A DNA stretch of 64,000 nt from Thecamonas trahens ATCC 50062 (taxonomy: Eukaryota; Apusozoa; Apusomonadida; Apusomonadidae): positions 344,991-408,990 of the forward strand of contig NW_013657656.1 of the NCBI RefSeq assembly GCF_000142905.1, in the 5' to 3' direction. Of this stretch, positions 31,208 through 40,203 are shown piece by piece. The notes beneath the pieces are model-generated. The model was not told where the DNA came from and did not search any database. It was given only the letters and a program-made list of their open reading frames with translations. A program made the translations under genes and the position numbers. The stretch's first letter is position 1, and every line of letters begins with the position of its first letter.

Positions 31208-31988
31208 TCAGCAAAGTTAAGGAGAGGTGTAGCAGCGTGCGAGGCTCGGCTGGGATATACCCAGAACCCAAATCAGATCGAATGCCACAGCGTGCGCATC
31301 AAGAGCAGCTCAAGAAGGTACCCTCGCCCGGCGCGTAGCCAGTCAGCTGTCTGTGGCTGTGGAGGTGAGCGTCTCCAAAGTGCGCCGCTTATGGATTGAC
31401 AACCCAGGGCATGGCACCCAAGGCGTCCCTACGCATTGCTGCTGGCGAGATCAGGCTTATATAAGCTGCGTTCATCACGGCATGACAGACCATCCCGGCG
31501 TCCGGCGTCTCGAGGTGATTGGGCGTGGCGAGTAGCACCACAGGAGTCCACACAGCGGGCGGTCAGCGATGGTCGCTAGCGCAACACATGCACACCACGG
31601 TGCTTCAGCGCCATCGCCAACACAACGGAGCACACTTTGTGTGCCGAGCAATGGCGTTACCGCTGGACACGTCAGGCGAGGCTATCCCAGTCGAGTCTGC
31701 CGTGCTTCGATAGCAATCATCTGTGCCGTCATGGAACACTGACGACAGGCTGACTTTGGGTCGTCGCACGAGAGTCACGGCCACGGGGCAAGGGGAAAGA
31801 CACTCGACGCAAGTCGCCTTGTCTTTACGGACCAACACACATCGGTAGGCAAAGAGTTTGCCACAGAGACCAAGGCGGTGTCGGAGCAGACTCCGCCAGT
31901 CGGTGTAGGTCACGTCAGTGTCGGTGCCGGGAGCAAGGAACAAGTCGAGGCCGGCGATCAAGGCAGGCGAGCAGGGAGGTCACACAGC
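31208..31988. other. Divergent spacer
   Basis: 780 bases between the tetraspan and RING-H2 genes, less GC-rich than the genes. No ORF is convincing and no RNA gene is recognised. Confidence 0.4.
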
Positions 31989-33365
31989 ATGTTGGCCGGC
32001 TTTACGGTCTCAGACTCATGCTCGGGCAATGGTGGCGATAGTAATGATGCCATTTATGCCAGGGCTGCAGTTGGTGTCGCTGCGACGGCCTTACCGGGCT
32101 TGCCGGGCCATGGAGGTGTGCCGTCGGACTCGATGTCCGACTCGAACGAGGCAGCCAATGCGAGCACAGGCGTCGCGGTGGCGCCAGTGGCCGAGGAGGC
32201 CGTGGCAGAGGCAGAGCGTGAAGCGGCCCGGCGCCAAAAGTTATGGGCAAGGCAGATGATGGTGCTTAGCTCGTCGAGCTCGTCGAGCTCGTCAAGCTCA
32301 TCGACGACAACGACGTCGGGGTCACTGAGCTCAACTTCGTCGACCGCGAGCTCGTCGTCGACCACCGGGTCGCATTTGAGCGCAGAGGCGCGGCAGTGGC
32401 GAAATCGGCCGTGGCGGCGGCAGCAGCGGCAGCGAAGGCGGCGGCGAAGGCGAAGGCGAGTGCGGCGGGATGAGGCATCATCGCCGCCTCTGCGGGTGCG
32501 GGCGCTGAATCTTCCGATAGACGAGGCCGGCCGCCGGCCGCGCTACTTTTGCCACGGATGCCGACGGGCCGGCGTGAGAGTGACGCCCGACCTGGCGTGT
32601 ACCTCGTGTGGCTCCGATTTTGTGGAGGAGCAAGCCGCCGTCGGAGGCGTGGACGGCGAGGCGATGCCGGCCTCGCTCCGCAACATGTTCTCGGTCATTC
32701 TCACCGGGCCAGGTGGATGGTCGTCTTCGGACGACAACGAGGAGGGAAACAACGAGAACGACGATGGGACTCCGGATCTTTCATCGATCTTTTCACAGCT
32801 TGTGCGGTCGCTGCTGGCGGATCTTGTGTCGAGCAACGAGCAGCTGGCCATGCAGTCCGGCGGGGTGCCGGGCGGGCGGAGCGGAAAGGCAACCAACCCC
32901 GAGGTTGTGGAGCAGCTGCCGATCATTGCGGCGAATAAGGCGGAGCAGGCCTCGCTCTGCCCAGTGTGCCAGGACGAGCTCAATCCGGAGGTTGGAAGTG
33001 GTGGCGGCCGGGCTGGTCCGTCGGACCCAGAGCTGGCCAAAGCCAATTGCGCCGACGGTGATGCCAGCGGAAGCCAGGCCACAGCGCCGCAGGCACGGAA
33101 GCGATCCAAGCTCCGAAACTTGTTGACCAAGTGGCGGACTGCACGGGCGCGGAGCAAGGCCGGACGGGCAAAGAAGGCGACCAAGGCCGAGGTGGTGGCG
33201 CGCCGCGAGGCGCGGACGGCCAACCCGTTTGACCCGGATGCGTACGCCGCGACCGACGTCTTTGTCCTGCCGTGCAGCCACCAGTTCCACGCCCAGTGCC
33301 TCATACCGTGGCTAGAGACTAACTCATCTTGCCCACTCTGCCGCGCCGACCTCAACACCAGGTAA
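31989..33365 (+). CDS. RNF115/126-like RING-H2 E3 ligase with split RING
   Basis: 458 residues from the ATG at 31989 (the longer frame lacks an upstream ATG). An N-terminal-type zinc finger at about 180-210 (YFCHGCRRAGV, CTSCGSDFVEE) matches the BCA2 finger of RNF115/RNF126. The C-terminal RING-H2 has CPVCQDEL, CSHQFHAQCLIPWLETN and CPLCRADL, so all eight zinc ligands are present. Between the second and third ligand are 101 residues, including a strongly basic helix (KLRNLLTKWRTARARSKAGR), where 9-39 are usual. The frame is open throughout and I see no good intron there. Poly-Ser and poly-Arg tracts lie upstream. Expected role: membrane-traffic ubiquitin ligase. Confidence 0.83.
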   Translation: MLAGFTVSDSCSGNGGDSNDAIYARAAVGVAATALPGLPGHGGVPSDSMSDSNEAANASTGVAVAPVAEEAVAEAEREAARRQKLWARQMMVLSSSSSSSSSSSSTTTTSGSLSSTSSTASSSSTTGSHLSAEARQWRNRPWRRQQRQRRRRRRRRRVRRDEASSPPLRVRALNLPIDEAGRRPRYFCHGCRRAGVRVTPDLACTSCGSDFVEEQAAVGGVDGEAMPASLRNMFSVILTGPGGWSSSDDNEEGNNENDDGTPDLSSIFSQLVRSLLADLVSSNEQLAMQSGGVPGGRSGKATNPEVVEQLPIIAANKAEQASLCPVCQDELNPEVGSGGGRAGPSDPELAKANCADGDASGSQATAPQARKRSKLRNLLTKWRTARARSKAGRAKKATKAEVVARREARTANPFDPDAYAATDVFVLPCSHQFHAQCLIPWLETNSSCPLCRADLNTR

Positions 33366-33822
33366 ACAGACCCCGACGTGAGTCACAGTCCCTCGCCCAG
33401 GGCGTCGCCCAGGGCGTCGCCCAGGGCGTCGCCAAAAAAAATGAGCGGTTGCATGAAGGCGCGGCGGAGCCAACGTTTTGCTGGGGGCGCGAGAGGCGGG
33501 CGAGAGAGGACGGGCCGGAGAGGGGAGGGGAGGGGAGGGGGAGGCAGGGGCGACCGGGGACAGGAGACGGAAGACAGCACACTTGACGGACACCCACGGG
33601 TGTTGCAGACGCAGGGAGAGCCAGCCGGTCGTAGAGCACGGCTAGTAGGTCGCTTGCGAACGAGGCAGGAGCCCCTTCCCAGGACCCCCCGTTGTTGCGG
33701 GTGGCGGCGGCGTGCGTTCCGGGGGCAAGCCGGCTCCGGGAACAGCAGCAAGGCGCAGGGGAGAGCGAGGAAAAGAGAGGAGGGACGGGCGGCAGGCAGA
33801 GGAGACGCGTGCAGGCGTAGGC
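33366..33822. repeat. Spacer with three 12-base repeats
   Basis: CAGGGCGTCGCC is repeated three times exactly (33398-33433), followed by an A8 run and polypurine GGGGAGGGG tracts (about 33520-33545). No gene is seen. It separates two tandem plus-strand genes. Confidence 0.6.
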
Positions 33823-35409
33823 ATGTCGGGACGCGGACGGGTCGACTCGTCGGCGCTGGAGAAGCGGCTGGACGAGATGGAGGCCTCCATGGACGTCGAG
33901 TTTGAAAAGCTGCAGTCGCTTATCTCGCGCCAGAAGCGGCGTGGGTCGTCGGTGGACCTGGCAACGAGCACGGGCTCGGCGGGCTCGTCGCCGGCACTGG
34001 GCCTGGCGACACCTACTATCGACACAAACTTGTCCTCGCGGTCCATTTCGGGACTTTCGCCGGGCGCCGCCGACGTCGCAGGCTCGCCTGGGCGGCGTGT
34101 GGGGCGGTCGCCACGGTCGGGCAAGTTTCCGTCGGCGGCGTCGCCGCGGGCGTCGCCACGGTCGGCACGGTTCCCGCCGCTCTCGCGGCCAGCTCACTCG
34201 GCAGGCGACTTGCTCAGCCGCGACGGGCCGGAGCAAGGCGGTGGATCCGCCGAGTTTGTTGTGACGCCGGTCAAGGCGCAACGGCGGAACTCGTCATCGG
34301 GCTCGCTCGAGTTTTCTGATGACTCGGCCGACGGCGGCGAGTACGGGACCATGGTTCGTGCCCGCGGTGGGAGCGCAGGCCAGGCAGCCGAGGACGAGGA
34401 GTCGAGCTCGAGCGTGGAGACCGGGACCATGGTACCGAATCGCGCGGCCGCCGGAGGCGACGAGGCTGCAACCGACGAGGAGGTCAAGTACTATCACCAG
34501 CCCAAGCGGAAGAAGAAGCGAAAGGACGACCCTTCGCTGCCGCACCGGTACCGTGACGGGCGGCGCGGGTCATCGGCGTCGAGCCTCCGACCCAGCTCGG
34601 GCACCTCGAAGCGGCGGACAAGCTCGCGGTCGGCATCGCCGGCGGTGGCGGCGGCAGCAGCGGCGGCCGGCCTCAACGTAGTTGGCTATCCGCGATCGAG
34701 CTCGCCCGGTGGGAGCTCAGGCGGGGCCGGGTCAGACAGGGTCCGGCGTCACCGGCGGAGCTCGTCGCGGGCGCGGGCTAGCGAGGCGGGTGGCGGCGGG
34801 CGGACAGCGACGAACAGGCGGGCCGAGTCGACGGCAAACAAGCGGAACGGGGCGGACTCATCAGGCGACGGCGACGATGTGTCGACGCTGCGGCGGAAGC
34901 GGCGCCGGCGAAAGCGGCGGTACGAGGACCTGCGGGTGCTCTCGGTCGACCAGCTCTCGGCCCGGCTGGTGGTCCTGGAGGCGCGGCAGGCGGCGTCGAT
35001 CAACAAGTGCAAAGCCAACTACTCGGCGCTGCGGCTTGTCATCTCACGAATGATCGAGATCCAGTCTGCGCCGTCACGGAGCAAGCCGAAGAGCTCAAGC
35101 CGGAGCTCGACGTCGCGCGACCGGGCGTCGCGGTCGTCACGCCGGCGCAAGGCCCCGTCGTCGTCGGCCTCGTCGTCGCCAGACTACGGGACCTCGGTCC
35201 GCCGACGGACAACAGGCGCCTCTGCCTCAGGCTCGGACGTCTCAGGCTCCGGCTCGGGCTCGGGCTACGACTACGGCACGGCGGTGATGCAAAAGCCAAA
35301 GGTCAAACCGTCGTCAGACGGCGGCAAGCGCGGAGGCAAAGCCAAGGCCAAGAGCACACAGCCCGAGACCGAGTTTGATGCCTGGTTTGCCCAGCAGCAG
35401 AAAAGGTAG
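33823..35409 (+). CDS. SARAH-domain protein with Hippo/MST-like Thr-Met motifs, no kinase
   Basis: 528 residues, mostly Ser/Arg-rich and disordered. Residues 10-35 form a short coiled coil (LEKRLDEMEASMDVEFEKLQ). Residues about 367-415 resemble a SARAH domain: YEDLRVLSVDQLSARLVVLE, then a helix with KANYSALRLVISRMIE, comparable to the F-LK-LS-EEL-RL and Y--KR-PIL pattern of MST/SAV/RASSF. Two motifs upstream (EYGTMV near 174, ETGTMV near 202) match the phospho-Thr-Met sites by which MST kinases recruit MOB1. Two relatives follow (DYGTSV near 454, DYGTAV near 484). No kinase, WW or RA domain is present. I infer a Hippo-pathway scaffold. The start is the first ATG after the spacer. Confidence 0.7.
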   Translation: MSGRGRVDSSALEKRLDEMEASMDVEFEKLQSLISRQKRRGSSVDLATSTGSAGSSPALGLATPTIDTNLSSRSISGLSPGAADVAGSPGRRVGRSPRSGKFPSAASPRASPRSARFPPLSRPAHSAGDLLSRDGPEQGGGSAEFVVTPVKAQRRNSSSGSLEFSDDSADGGEYGTMVRARGGSAGQAAEDEESSSSVETGTMVPNRAAAGGDEAATDEEVKYYHQPKRKKKRKDDPSLPHRYRDGRRGSSASSLRPSSGTSKRRTSSRSASPAVAAAAAAAGLNVVGYPRSSSPGGSSGGAGSDRVRRHRRSSSRARASEAGGGGRTATNRRAESTANKRNGADSSGDGDDVSTLRRKRRRRKRRYEDLRVLSVDQLSARLVVLEARQAASINKCKANYSALRLVISRMIEIQSAPSRSKPKSSSRSSTSRDRASRSSRRRKAPSSSASSSPDYGTSVRRRTTGASASGSDVSGSGSGSGYDYGTAVMQKPKVKPSSDGGKRGGKAKAKSTQPETEFDAWFAQQQKR

Positions 35410-35454
35410 CCGCCATCAACTGCGGCGGTCACAGCATTCGCTGCTGATTGTTGT

Positions 35455-36681
35455 TTACTCAGCGTCGGGCTTGGTAGCCTCCGCTTGGGCAAGCAGCTCA
35501 CGGGCAGCCTCGCGCTGCGACGACTCGAGCGCAGCACGGGCGCGACGCTCACGCATGTGGGCCACAAACTTGCGACCGACGTTTTCATGGCCGTAAAACT
35601 TGAGGAGAAGGCGGACGTCGGCAACCTTGTCGGCGACGACGGCACGGAGGAAGGGGAGCAGGGCGCCGAGCTCATTGTCGCCCGGCGCACCTGTCCACGC
35701 CGGGACGAGCAGAACGTTGTCCGGGTGCGAGGCGACGCGGCTTGGATCAGCCTCAATGGAAATGACCCTGTGAAGCGGGCGGTTGATCCGCGTGAGGTCC
35801 TTGACCGGCGCCCCGTCGTCGTTACTCTTGCACGACGGCCGGTACAGCTTGTATGCAAACATCTTCTCAAACGGATCAATCGAGCTGAGGACCGGGCCCG
35901 AAACAATGAACGACTTGACCGACCAGACCACAACTTCGTAGAGCGACGAGACCTCGCGGAGGAACGCGTCCATGCCCGGCCGCTTGAGCGTCTGGAACCC
36001 GGTCCGTGCATCGTACTTGGTGTGGATGAGCACCTCGTCGAGGCCCACAATGAGCGTGTACGGCTTGTAGAACGGAGGCGGGAGCGGGTCTGGGAGCAGC
36101 GGCTTGTTCGACTCGCCGGCAATCGAGTTGTACATGTACTTGCAGTTGGCCACAAGCTTGGCTACCAGCCCGGCGTCCTTGCCCTCATACAGCGGATGGT
36201 CCTCGGGAATGTCAAAGGTCGAGAGGACGTACGTCGACGACCCGATCGAGAACAGGCCCAGCAGCGCGAGCGAGATCCGGGCCCCGGTCGAGAGCGGGTT
36301 CTGTAGCGGCATCGGTGCCGAGTAGTCAGTGTCGAACGGGTCGTACGGGTCCTTCTCGGGGCCCTTCCACCACGGCCGCTTCTTCTCGCCTGCCGCCGCC
36401 GCCGCCGCCTCGCCCTCGCCTGCCGCCGCCGCCGCCGCCTCGCCCTCGCCCGCAGCTGTTGCTCCAGCGGCCGCAGCAGTTGCAGCCTCGTTCTGACCGG
36501 CACCCGAGGTCTCCGCGCTTGGTGTCGGCTCCTTGGCCTCACCGCTGCTGCCGTCCTTGGCCGCCGCCGCCGCTGGCGTGGTACGGACGCCGCGTGCAAC
36601 CATGTGCTCGGCGGCGCTCAGAGCCCGCGGTGCCGAGCACGACAGAGATGTTCCCACCCGCGAGTACAGAACGCGCAGCAT
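35455..36681 (-). CDS. TIMM50: TIM50 subunit of the TIM23 presequence translocase
   Basis: Mitochondrial inner-membrane receptor that passes presequence proteins from TOM to TIM23. I chose the ATG at 36681, which gives a presequence (MLRVLYSRVGTSLSC). A low-complexity Glu/Ala region with a duplicated segment follows, then KKRPWWKGPEKDPYDPFDTD, one TM (ISLALLGLFSIGSSTYVLST), and the FCP1-like domain. That domain begins LLPDPLPPPFYKPYTLIVGL and contains RPGMDAFLREVSSLYEVVVW and VKDLTRINRPLHRVISIEAD. The DxDx catalytic motif of FCP1 phosphatases is replaced by LDEVL, as expected for TIM50. It converges on the SARAH gene, with 45 bases between stops. Confidence 0.92.
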   Translation of the reverse strand: MLRVLYSRVGTSLSCSAPRALSAAEHMVARGVRTTPAAAAAKDGSSGEAKEPTPSAETSGAGQNEAATAAAAGATAAGEGEAAAAAAGEGEAAAAAAGEKKRPWWKGPEKDPYDPFDTDYSAPMPLQNPLSTGARISLALLGLFSIGSSTYVLSTFDIPEDHPLYEGKDAGLVAKLVANCKYMYNSIAGESNKPLLPDPLPPPFYKPYTLIVGLDEVLIHTKYDARTGFQTLKRPGMDAFLREVSSLYEVVVWSVKSFIVSGPVLSSIDPFEKMFAYKLYRPSCKSNDDGAPVKDLTRINRPLHRVISIEADPSRVASHPDNVLLVPAWTGAPGDNELGALLPFLRAVVADKVADVRLLLKFYGHENVGRKFVAHMRERRARAALESSQREAARELLAQAEATKPDAE

Positions 36682-37409
36682 GGCTTGCGAGTGTGTAGCG
36701 AGAGGTGTGTGCGAAGAGCACAGCGGGCGTGGTAGTCCAGGGCGCGTCATGGTTGATCGAGGTGTGATGTGGGCGGATCGTCAGTTTCCTGCTCGATTCG
36801 AGTCCACAGTGAGTGATACAGCGTTGATGAGCAGGAGAACTTGACTAGAGGCAAAGAAAGAGTGCAGAGTATGCACGTAGTAGGGGTGGGATGCAAGCGG
36901 AGAAGGGACGGAGGAGAACGAGGACGAAATGACGACAACGCAAGAAACTCATGTTATGGGTACACTTTGAAATATATATTTATATAAATTGGTATAATTA
37001 TACATTTAGAATTAGAATTGAAAGGTATGGATTTGAAATTTGATTTCTAATCTATAGTATTATATTTTTATGTGAAAATGCAATGTGTTGAACGTTTTTA
37101 CGTTCTTGAATATGCATGTGGTCTGGCGACCAGGTGAGCTCTCCCTGGCCTTGATCTGCCTCTTTACTCGCACACATGCATCTGTAACCAACCGCTCTAT
37201 AGTACCATGCATCATCCATCTTCAGCAACATCGCAACTGGGTCAACAGCCTTTCACAACCTTCTACAGCTCTCACACAGCCCAAAGTCTTGTCCAAAAGG
37301 CCAAAAGGCAGCAAGCTCATCTGTGATCACACAACACACCGACACATCCTCGTCCAAACCCTACACATCTCTCTCACACCTGCTCTTGCACCTGCCGCTA
37401 TCGACCGCC
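36682..37409. other. Divergent spacer with AT-rich island
   Basis: Shared upstream region of TIM50 and the amino-acid permease. Bases about 36950-37095 are strikingly AT-rich (runs such as AATATATATTTATATAAATT) in an otherwise GC-rich window. No ORF, tRNA or known mitochondrial gene is recognisable. Confidence 0.8.
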
Positions 37410-38807
37410 ATGGCCAGCCACGAGAAGACAGTGGCAACACCATTGCTCGAGTTGAGTCCAGCGCGTGCGGCGAGCATGGGCAAGGCACAGAGTGTGGGCC
37501 TCCCGGAGCTCGCACCCGGTACGGCGTCGCCAGCGTCGGCGGTGTTCAACGTGGCCAACCTCACGCTCGGATCGGGCACGCTCTCACTGCCATTCGTGTT
37601 TGCGGCGACGGGCATCGGGCTTGGATGCGTGCTGCTCACGGTGTGTGCGATTGCGGCGGGGTTCTGCATACTGCTGCTGACGCATGCTGTAGAGGCGACA
37701 TCGCGACCCTCGGCGGGAGGTGCGGCCGGGAGCGCGAGGATGGCGGCGTCGTACCAGGATCTGGCGCGCGAGTTCTTTGGGCGGCGGACGGCGATGGCGC
37801 TGGACGTGTTGATGACGGTCGACACGTGGTCGTCGATTCTGGCTTATTTGATTGTTATCGGCGACGTCATTCCGCCTGTCCTTCAGGCGTGGTTCGATGC
37901 CCCTGATGCGTGGCTCCTCCATCGGGCGACGGTGATGGCGGCAGTGGCCGGCGGCATCATCGTTCCGCTCTCCCTCTTGCGCTCGCTTGACGCGATGCGG
38001 TTTACCTCGGGCGCCGCCCTCCTCTGCATGCTGTACCTGGCGGGCGTCATTATTCACGCCGCCATTGCGTCTGGTTTTGACGACACTGCCGCGGGCAACG
38101 TCAACAACAAGGCAGATGTCCGGGCCGTGGCCTACGGCTGGCGGCTGGACGGCGCGTTCCTCTTTGTCTATCCCATCGTCACTTTTGCGTACACCTCACA
38201 CATCCAGATGCCTGCTGCGTACGGCGAGCTTCGAGCTCGATCAGTGAGCCGACTCATGGGCGTGGTGTGGTCAGCCATTGGTATCTGCACCGTCTTTTAT
38301 GCCACTGTTGGCATCTTTGCCTTTCTTACCTTTTACAACGGCGTCGACGGCAACGTCTTTAACAACTTTACCGACGAGGACGATGCGTTCATCGGGGCAG
38401 CTAAGCTCGCGCTCGGTCTCACGCTCGCCTTTTCGACGCCGCTGTTTGTGTATCCAACCCGTGAGCTCATTATCTCACTCGTATACCGGCGGCCCATGCC
38501 GTTTGCCTGGTTACGCCACAGCCTCGTCACCGCAGGCCTCATCAGCTTCACCCTTGTCATGGCCATCCTCATTCCGTCGGTCGAAGACGTGTTTGCGTTA
38601 TCCGGGGCCACAACAGGCACGTGCTCGGTCTACATTCTGCCGACCCTCTTCTTTCTCCGTTCTGGCCATCTCGCGCCCAACACCGTCAACACCTCGCCGC
38701 TGTGGCGGGCCGGTGCATGGGGCTTGCTGGCCTTTGGCGCTGTCTCAGGGCTGGCAGCCACAGCCACGGTGTTGTTGGACATCACCGGCGCTGTCTCTGC
38801 CAAATGA
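37410..38807 (+). CDS. AAAP/SLC38-type amino-acid transporter
   Basis: 465 residues from ATG 37410. It has the hallmark first helix of the Aa_trans family, VFNVANLTLGSGTLSLPFVF, where residues around the unwound GSG bind substrate and Na+/H+. About eleven TM helices follow, including AYLIVIGDVIPPVL, VYPIVTFAYTSHIQMPAAYG (the conserved F-x-F-x-C/S-H region) and LSGATTGTCSVYILPTLFFL. This matches SLC38 (SNAT) and vacuolar AVT-type permeases in length and motif order. Substrate and location (plasma membrane or lysosome) cannot be told. It converges on the next gene, with 27 bases between stops. Confidence 0.9.
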   Translation: MASHEKTVATPLLELSPARAASMGKAQSVGLPELAPGTASPASAVFNVANLTLGSGTLSLPFVFAATGIGLGCVLLTVCAIAAGFCILLLTHAVEATSRPSAGGAAGSARMAASYQDLAREFFGRRTAMALDVLMTVDTWSSILAYLIVIGDVIPPVLQAWFDAPDAWLLHRATVMAAVAGGIIVPLSLLRSLDAMRFTSGAALLCMLYLAGVIIHAAIASGFDDTAAGNVNNKADVRAVAYGWRLDGAFLFVYPIVTFAYTSHIQMPAAYGELRARSVSRLMGVVWSAIGICTVFYATVGIFAFLTFYNGVDGNVFNNFTDEDDAFIGAAKLALGLTLAFSTPLFVYPTRELIISLVYRRPMPFAWLRHSLVTAGLISFTLVMAILIPSVEDVFALSGATTGTCSVYILPTLFFLRSGHLAPNTVNTSPLWRAGAWGLLAFGAVSGLAATATVLLDITGAVSAK

Positions 38808-38834
38808 ATAGCGAAAAACGATTCTATCTGTTGC

Positions 38835-39608
38835 TCAAACCCCGTCGCTGCCCAGCACCGCGAGATCGGCCTCGATAGCCTGCCGCAGCGCGGCCTCCAG
38901 CAGCGCGGCCTCGTCGCCGGGCTCAATGCTCGCTGGCTCCCCGGCTTCACCATCGTCAGACTCGTAGTATTCGTACTCGCATTGAGACCAGCCGTGGTCG
39001 TCACCATCGACCTCGTCGCCGCCTTTCCCTCCTGCCCTGCTCCGTACCACCGCCCGTAGCAGTGCCAGCTCAGAGTCGCGGTCGTGCAGCAGCGCACGCA
39101 TCCGCTCACCGTCGGCCTCGGCCTGGGCAGCAGCGCCCAGAGCCTCGCCATACCCATCCGCTACAGCCGCCTGTGTCTGCGCTGCTTCTACAAGCGCAGC
39201 TACCACGCCTTCCAGCTCGGCGAGCCGTGCCCACAGCGGCTGCTCGCGCGCTGCTACGGCCGCTGTCCGCGCCTCGGCCTCGGCAGCCCGCGCCTCGGCT
39301 TCGGCAGCCCGTGCCTCGGCTTCGGCAGCCCGTGCCTCGGCCTCGGCGGCCCGTGCCTCGGCCTCGGTAGCGCGTGTTTCGGCCGCGGCCAGTGCCTCAG
39401 CCGCGGTTGTTGCCTCGGCCGCCGTCCGCCGCCGGGTCTCGGCCAGTAACCGGGTCAGTCTGCGGACGGCAGGGTGGGCGGCGACGGCAGTGCGCGTTGC
39501 ACTGCGGTCTGCTTCTGCCGACGTAGCTGCAGGCTGGGCGTGTGCCATCGGCGGCTCAACCATCGAGCTCGGCTCAGGCACCAGGCGCGCTCGTCCCGAC
39601 CGCCGCAT
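38835..39608 (-). CDS. Ala/Glu coiled-coil protein with AEARAAE repeats
   Basis: Not recognised. 257 residues from ATG 39608. The central part is a perfect-heptad coiled coil: AEARAAE repeated about five times by tandem 21-base units (about 39280-39375 on the plus strand), with a second coiled coil downstream. The tail is acidic with aromatic residues (CEYEYYESDDGE) and ends in a predicted helix (LLEAALRQAIEADLAVL). The two halves flanking the repeats are non-repetitive and use normal codons, so I consider it a real gene. Role unknown, probably structural. Confidence 0.6.
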   Translation of the reverse strand: MRRSGRARLVPEPSSMVEPPMAHAQPAATSAEADRSATRTAVAAHPAVRRLTRLLAETRRRTAAEATTAAEALAAAETRATEAEARAAEAEARAAEAEARAAEAEARAAEAEARTAAVAAREQPLWARLAELEGVVAALVEAAQTQAAVADGYGEALGAAAQAEADGERMRALLHDRDSELALLRAVVRSRAGGKGGDEVDGDDHGWSQCEYEYYESDDGEAGEPASIEPGDEAALLEAALRQAIEADLAVLGSDGV

Positions 39609-39692
39609 CGACACGGGCCGCAATGTGGAGACGGGTGTGATGCGCGTTGAGGGCGGGGCAGGTGCACGCTGGTGGCGCCGGTATACCTGCCA

Positions 39693-40040
39693 GTGTATGA
39701 TATTCTCGTCACTTTGTCGGGCATCGACTCCTTCTGTGCTCTACGACACGCTGCATGCCATCAGGCAGGTCGGCATTCTGCTCACCATGTTTGTGGACAA
39801 GGTGACCGAACTGCTCCACAAACGGATCGTTCGCCTCGACCAGCGGTGCGACGTTCTCCGGACCGGCACATGCGCTGGTCTGGCGACAATGAAGAAGACG
39901 AAGAAGACCAGGAGGAGATCGACCGTCTCCAGATCTTGGTCTCCAAGATGACCACCATTGTCGACTCGAGTAAGTTCATTGAGGCGGTCAAGGTTCCCGC
40001 TCGCTCGGCCGGCGTTGCCAAGCTTCAGGGCACGACTTGA
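39693..40040 (+). pseudogene. Inverted pseudogene copy of the adjacent 7-TM gene, C-terminal part
   Basis: The translation in two frames parallels the last ~140 residues of the minus-strand gene at 40204-41967. Examples are YDILVTLSGID (parent YRILITSSGLD), KRIVRLDQRCDVL (KRIIRLEQRCDQL), RWSGDNEED (RWSDDYDGD) and LVSKMTTIVDSSKFIEAVKV (LISKMSTVVDSNTYSEPVKV). A frameshift near 39865 and an internal deletion before SAGVAKL show decay. It lies tail to tail with its parent. Confidence 0.88.
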
Positions 40041-40059
40041 AGCCCGAGATGAAGCGGCA

Positions 40060-40180
40060 CGTAGCGGTCGACGAGGCAACGTTTACAAACACAGTGTCCT
40101 TGATCGGGATCCGCTACAGGAGCAGGTTGTCCTTCTCCGAGACTAGGTCGAAAACTTGGCCGGCGATGGGGGTAGCCGAG
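40060..40180 (-). pseudogene. Second pseudogene fragment of the 7-TM gene, middle part
   Basis: The minus-strand translation reads VFDLVSEKDNLLL, stop, RIPIKDTVFVNVASST. This parallels FFDIVSENNHLLQKRINKND and AFSNVASST in the parent, with the Gln codon region mutated to TAG. The DNA shares GGTCGACGAGGCAACGTT with 40800-40817. Orientation is opposite to the fragment just to its left, so the two are not one collinear copy. Confidence 0.85.
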
Positions 40181-40203
40181 GCCAGGCAGCGCAGCCATGT
40201 GCG

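Noticed and set aside
33712-33822. N-terminal extension of the SARAH protein upstream of 33823
   Set aside because: The frame there has only a non-ATG or weak start and translates purine-rich spacer DNA; MSGRGRVDSS at 33823 is the natural start.
36950-37095. Origin of replication
   Set aside because: AT-richness alone is not evidence in a protist; reported only as an unexplained compositional island.
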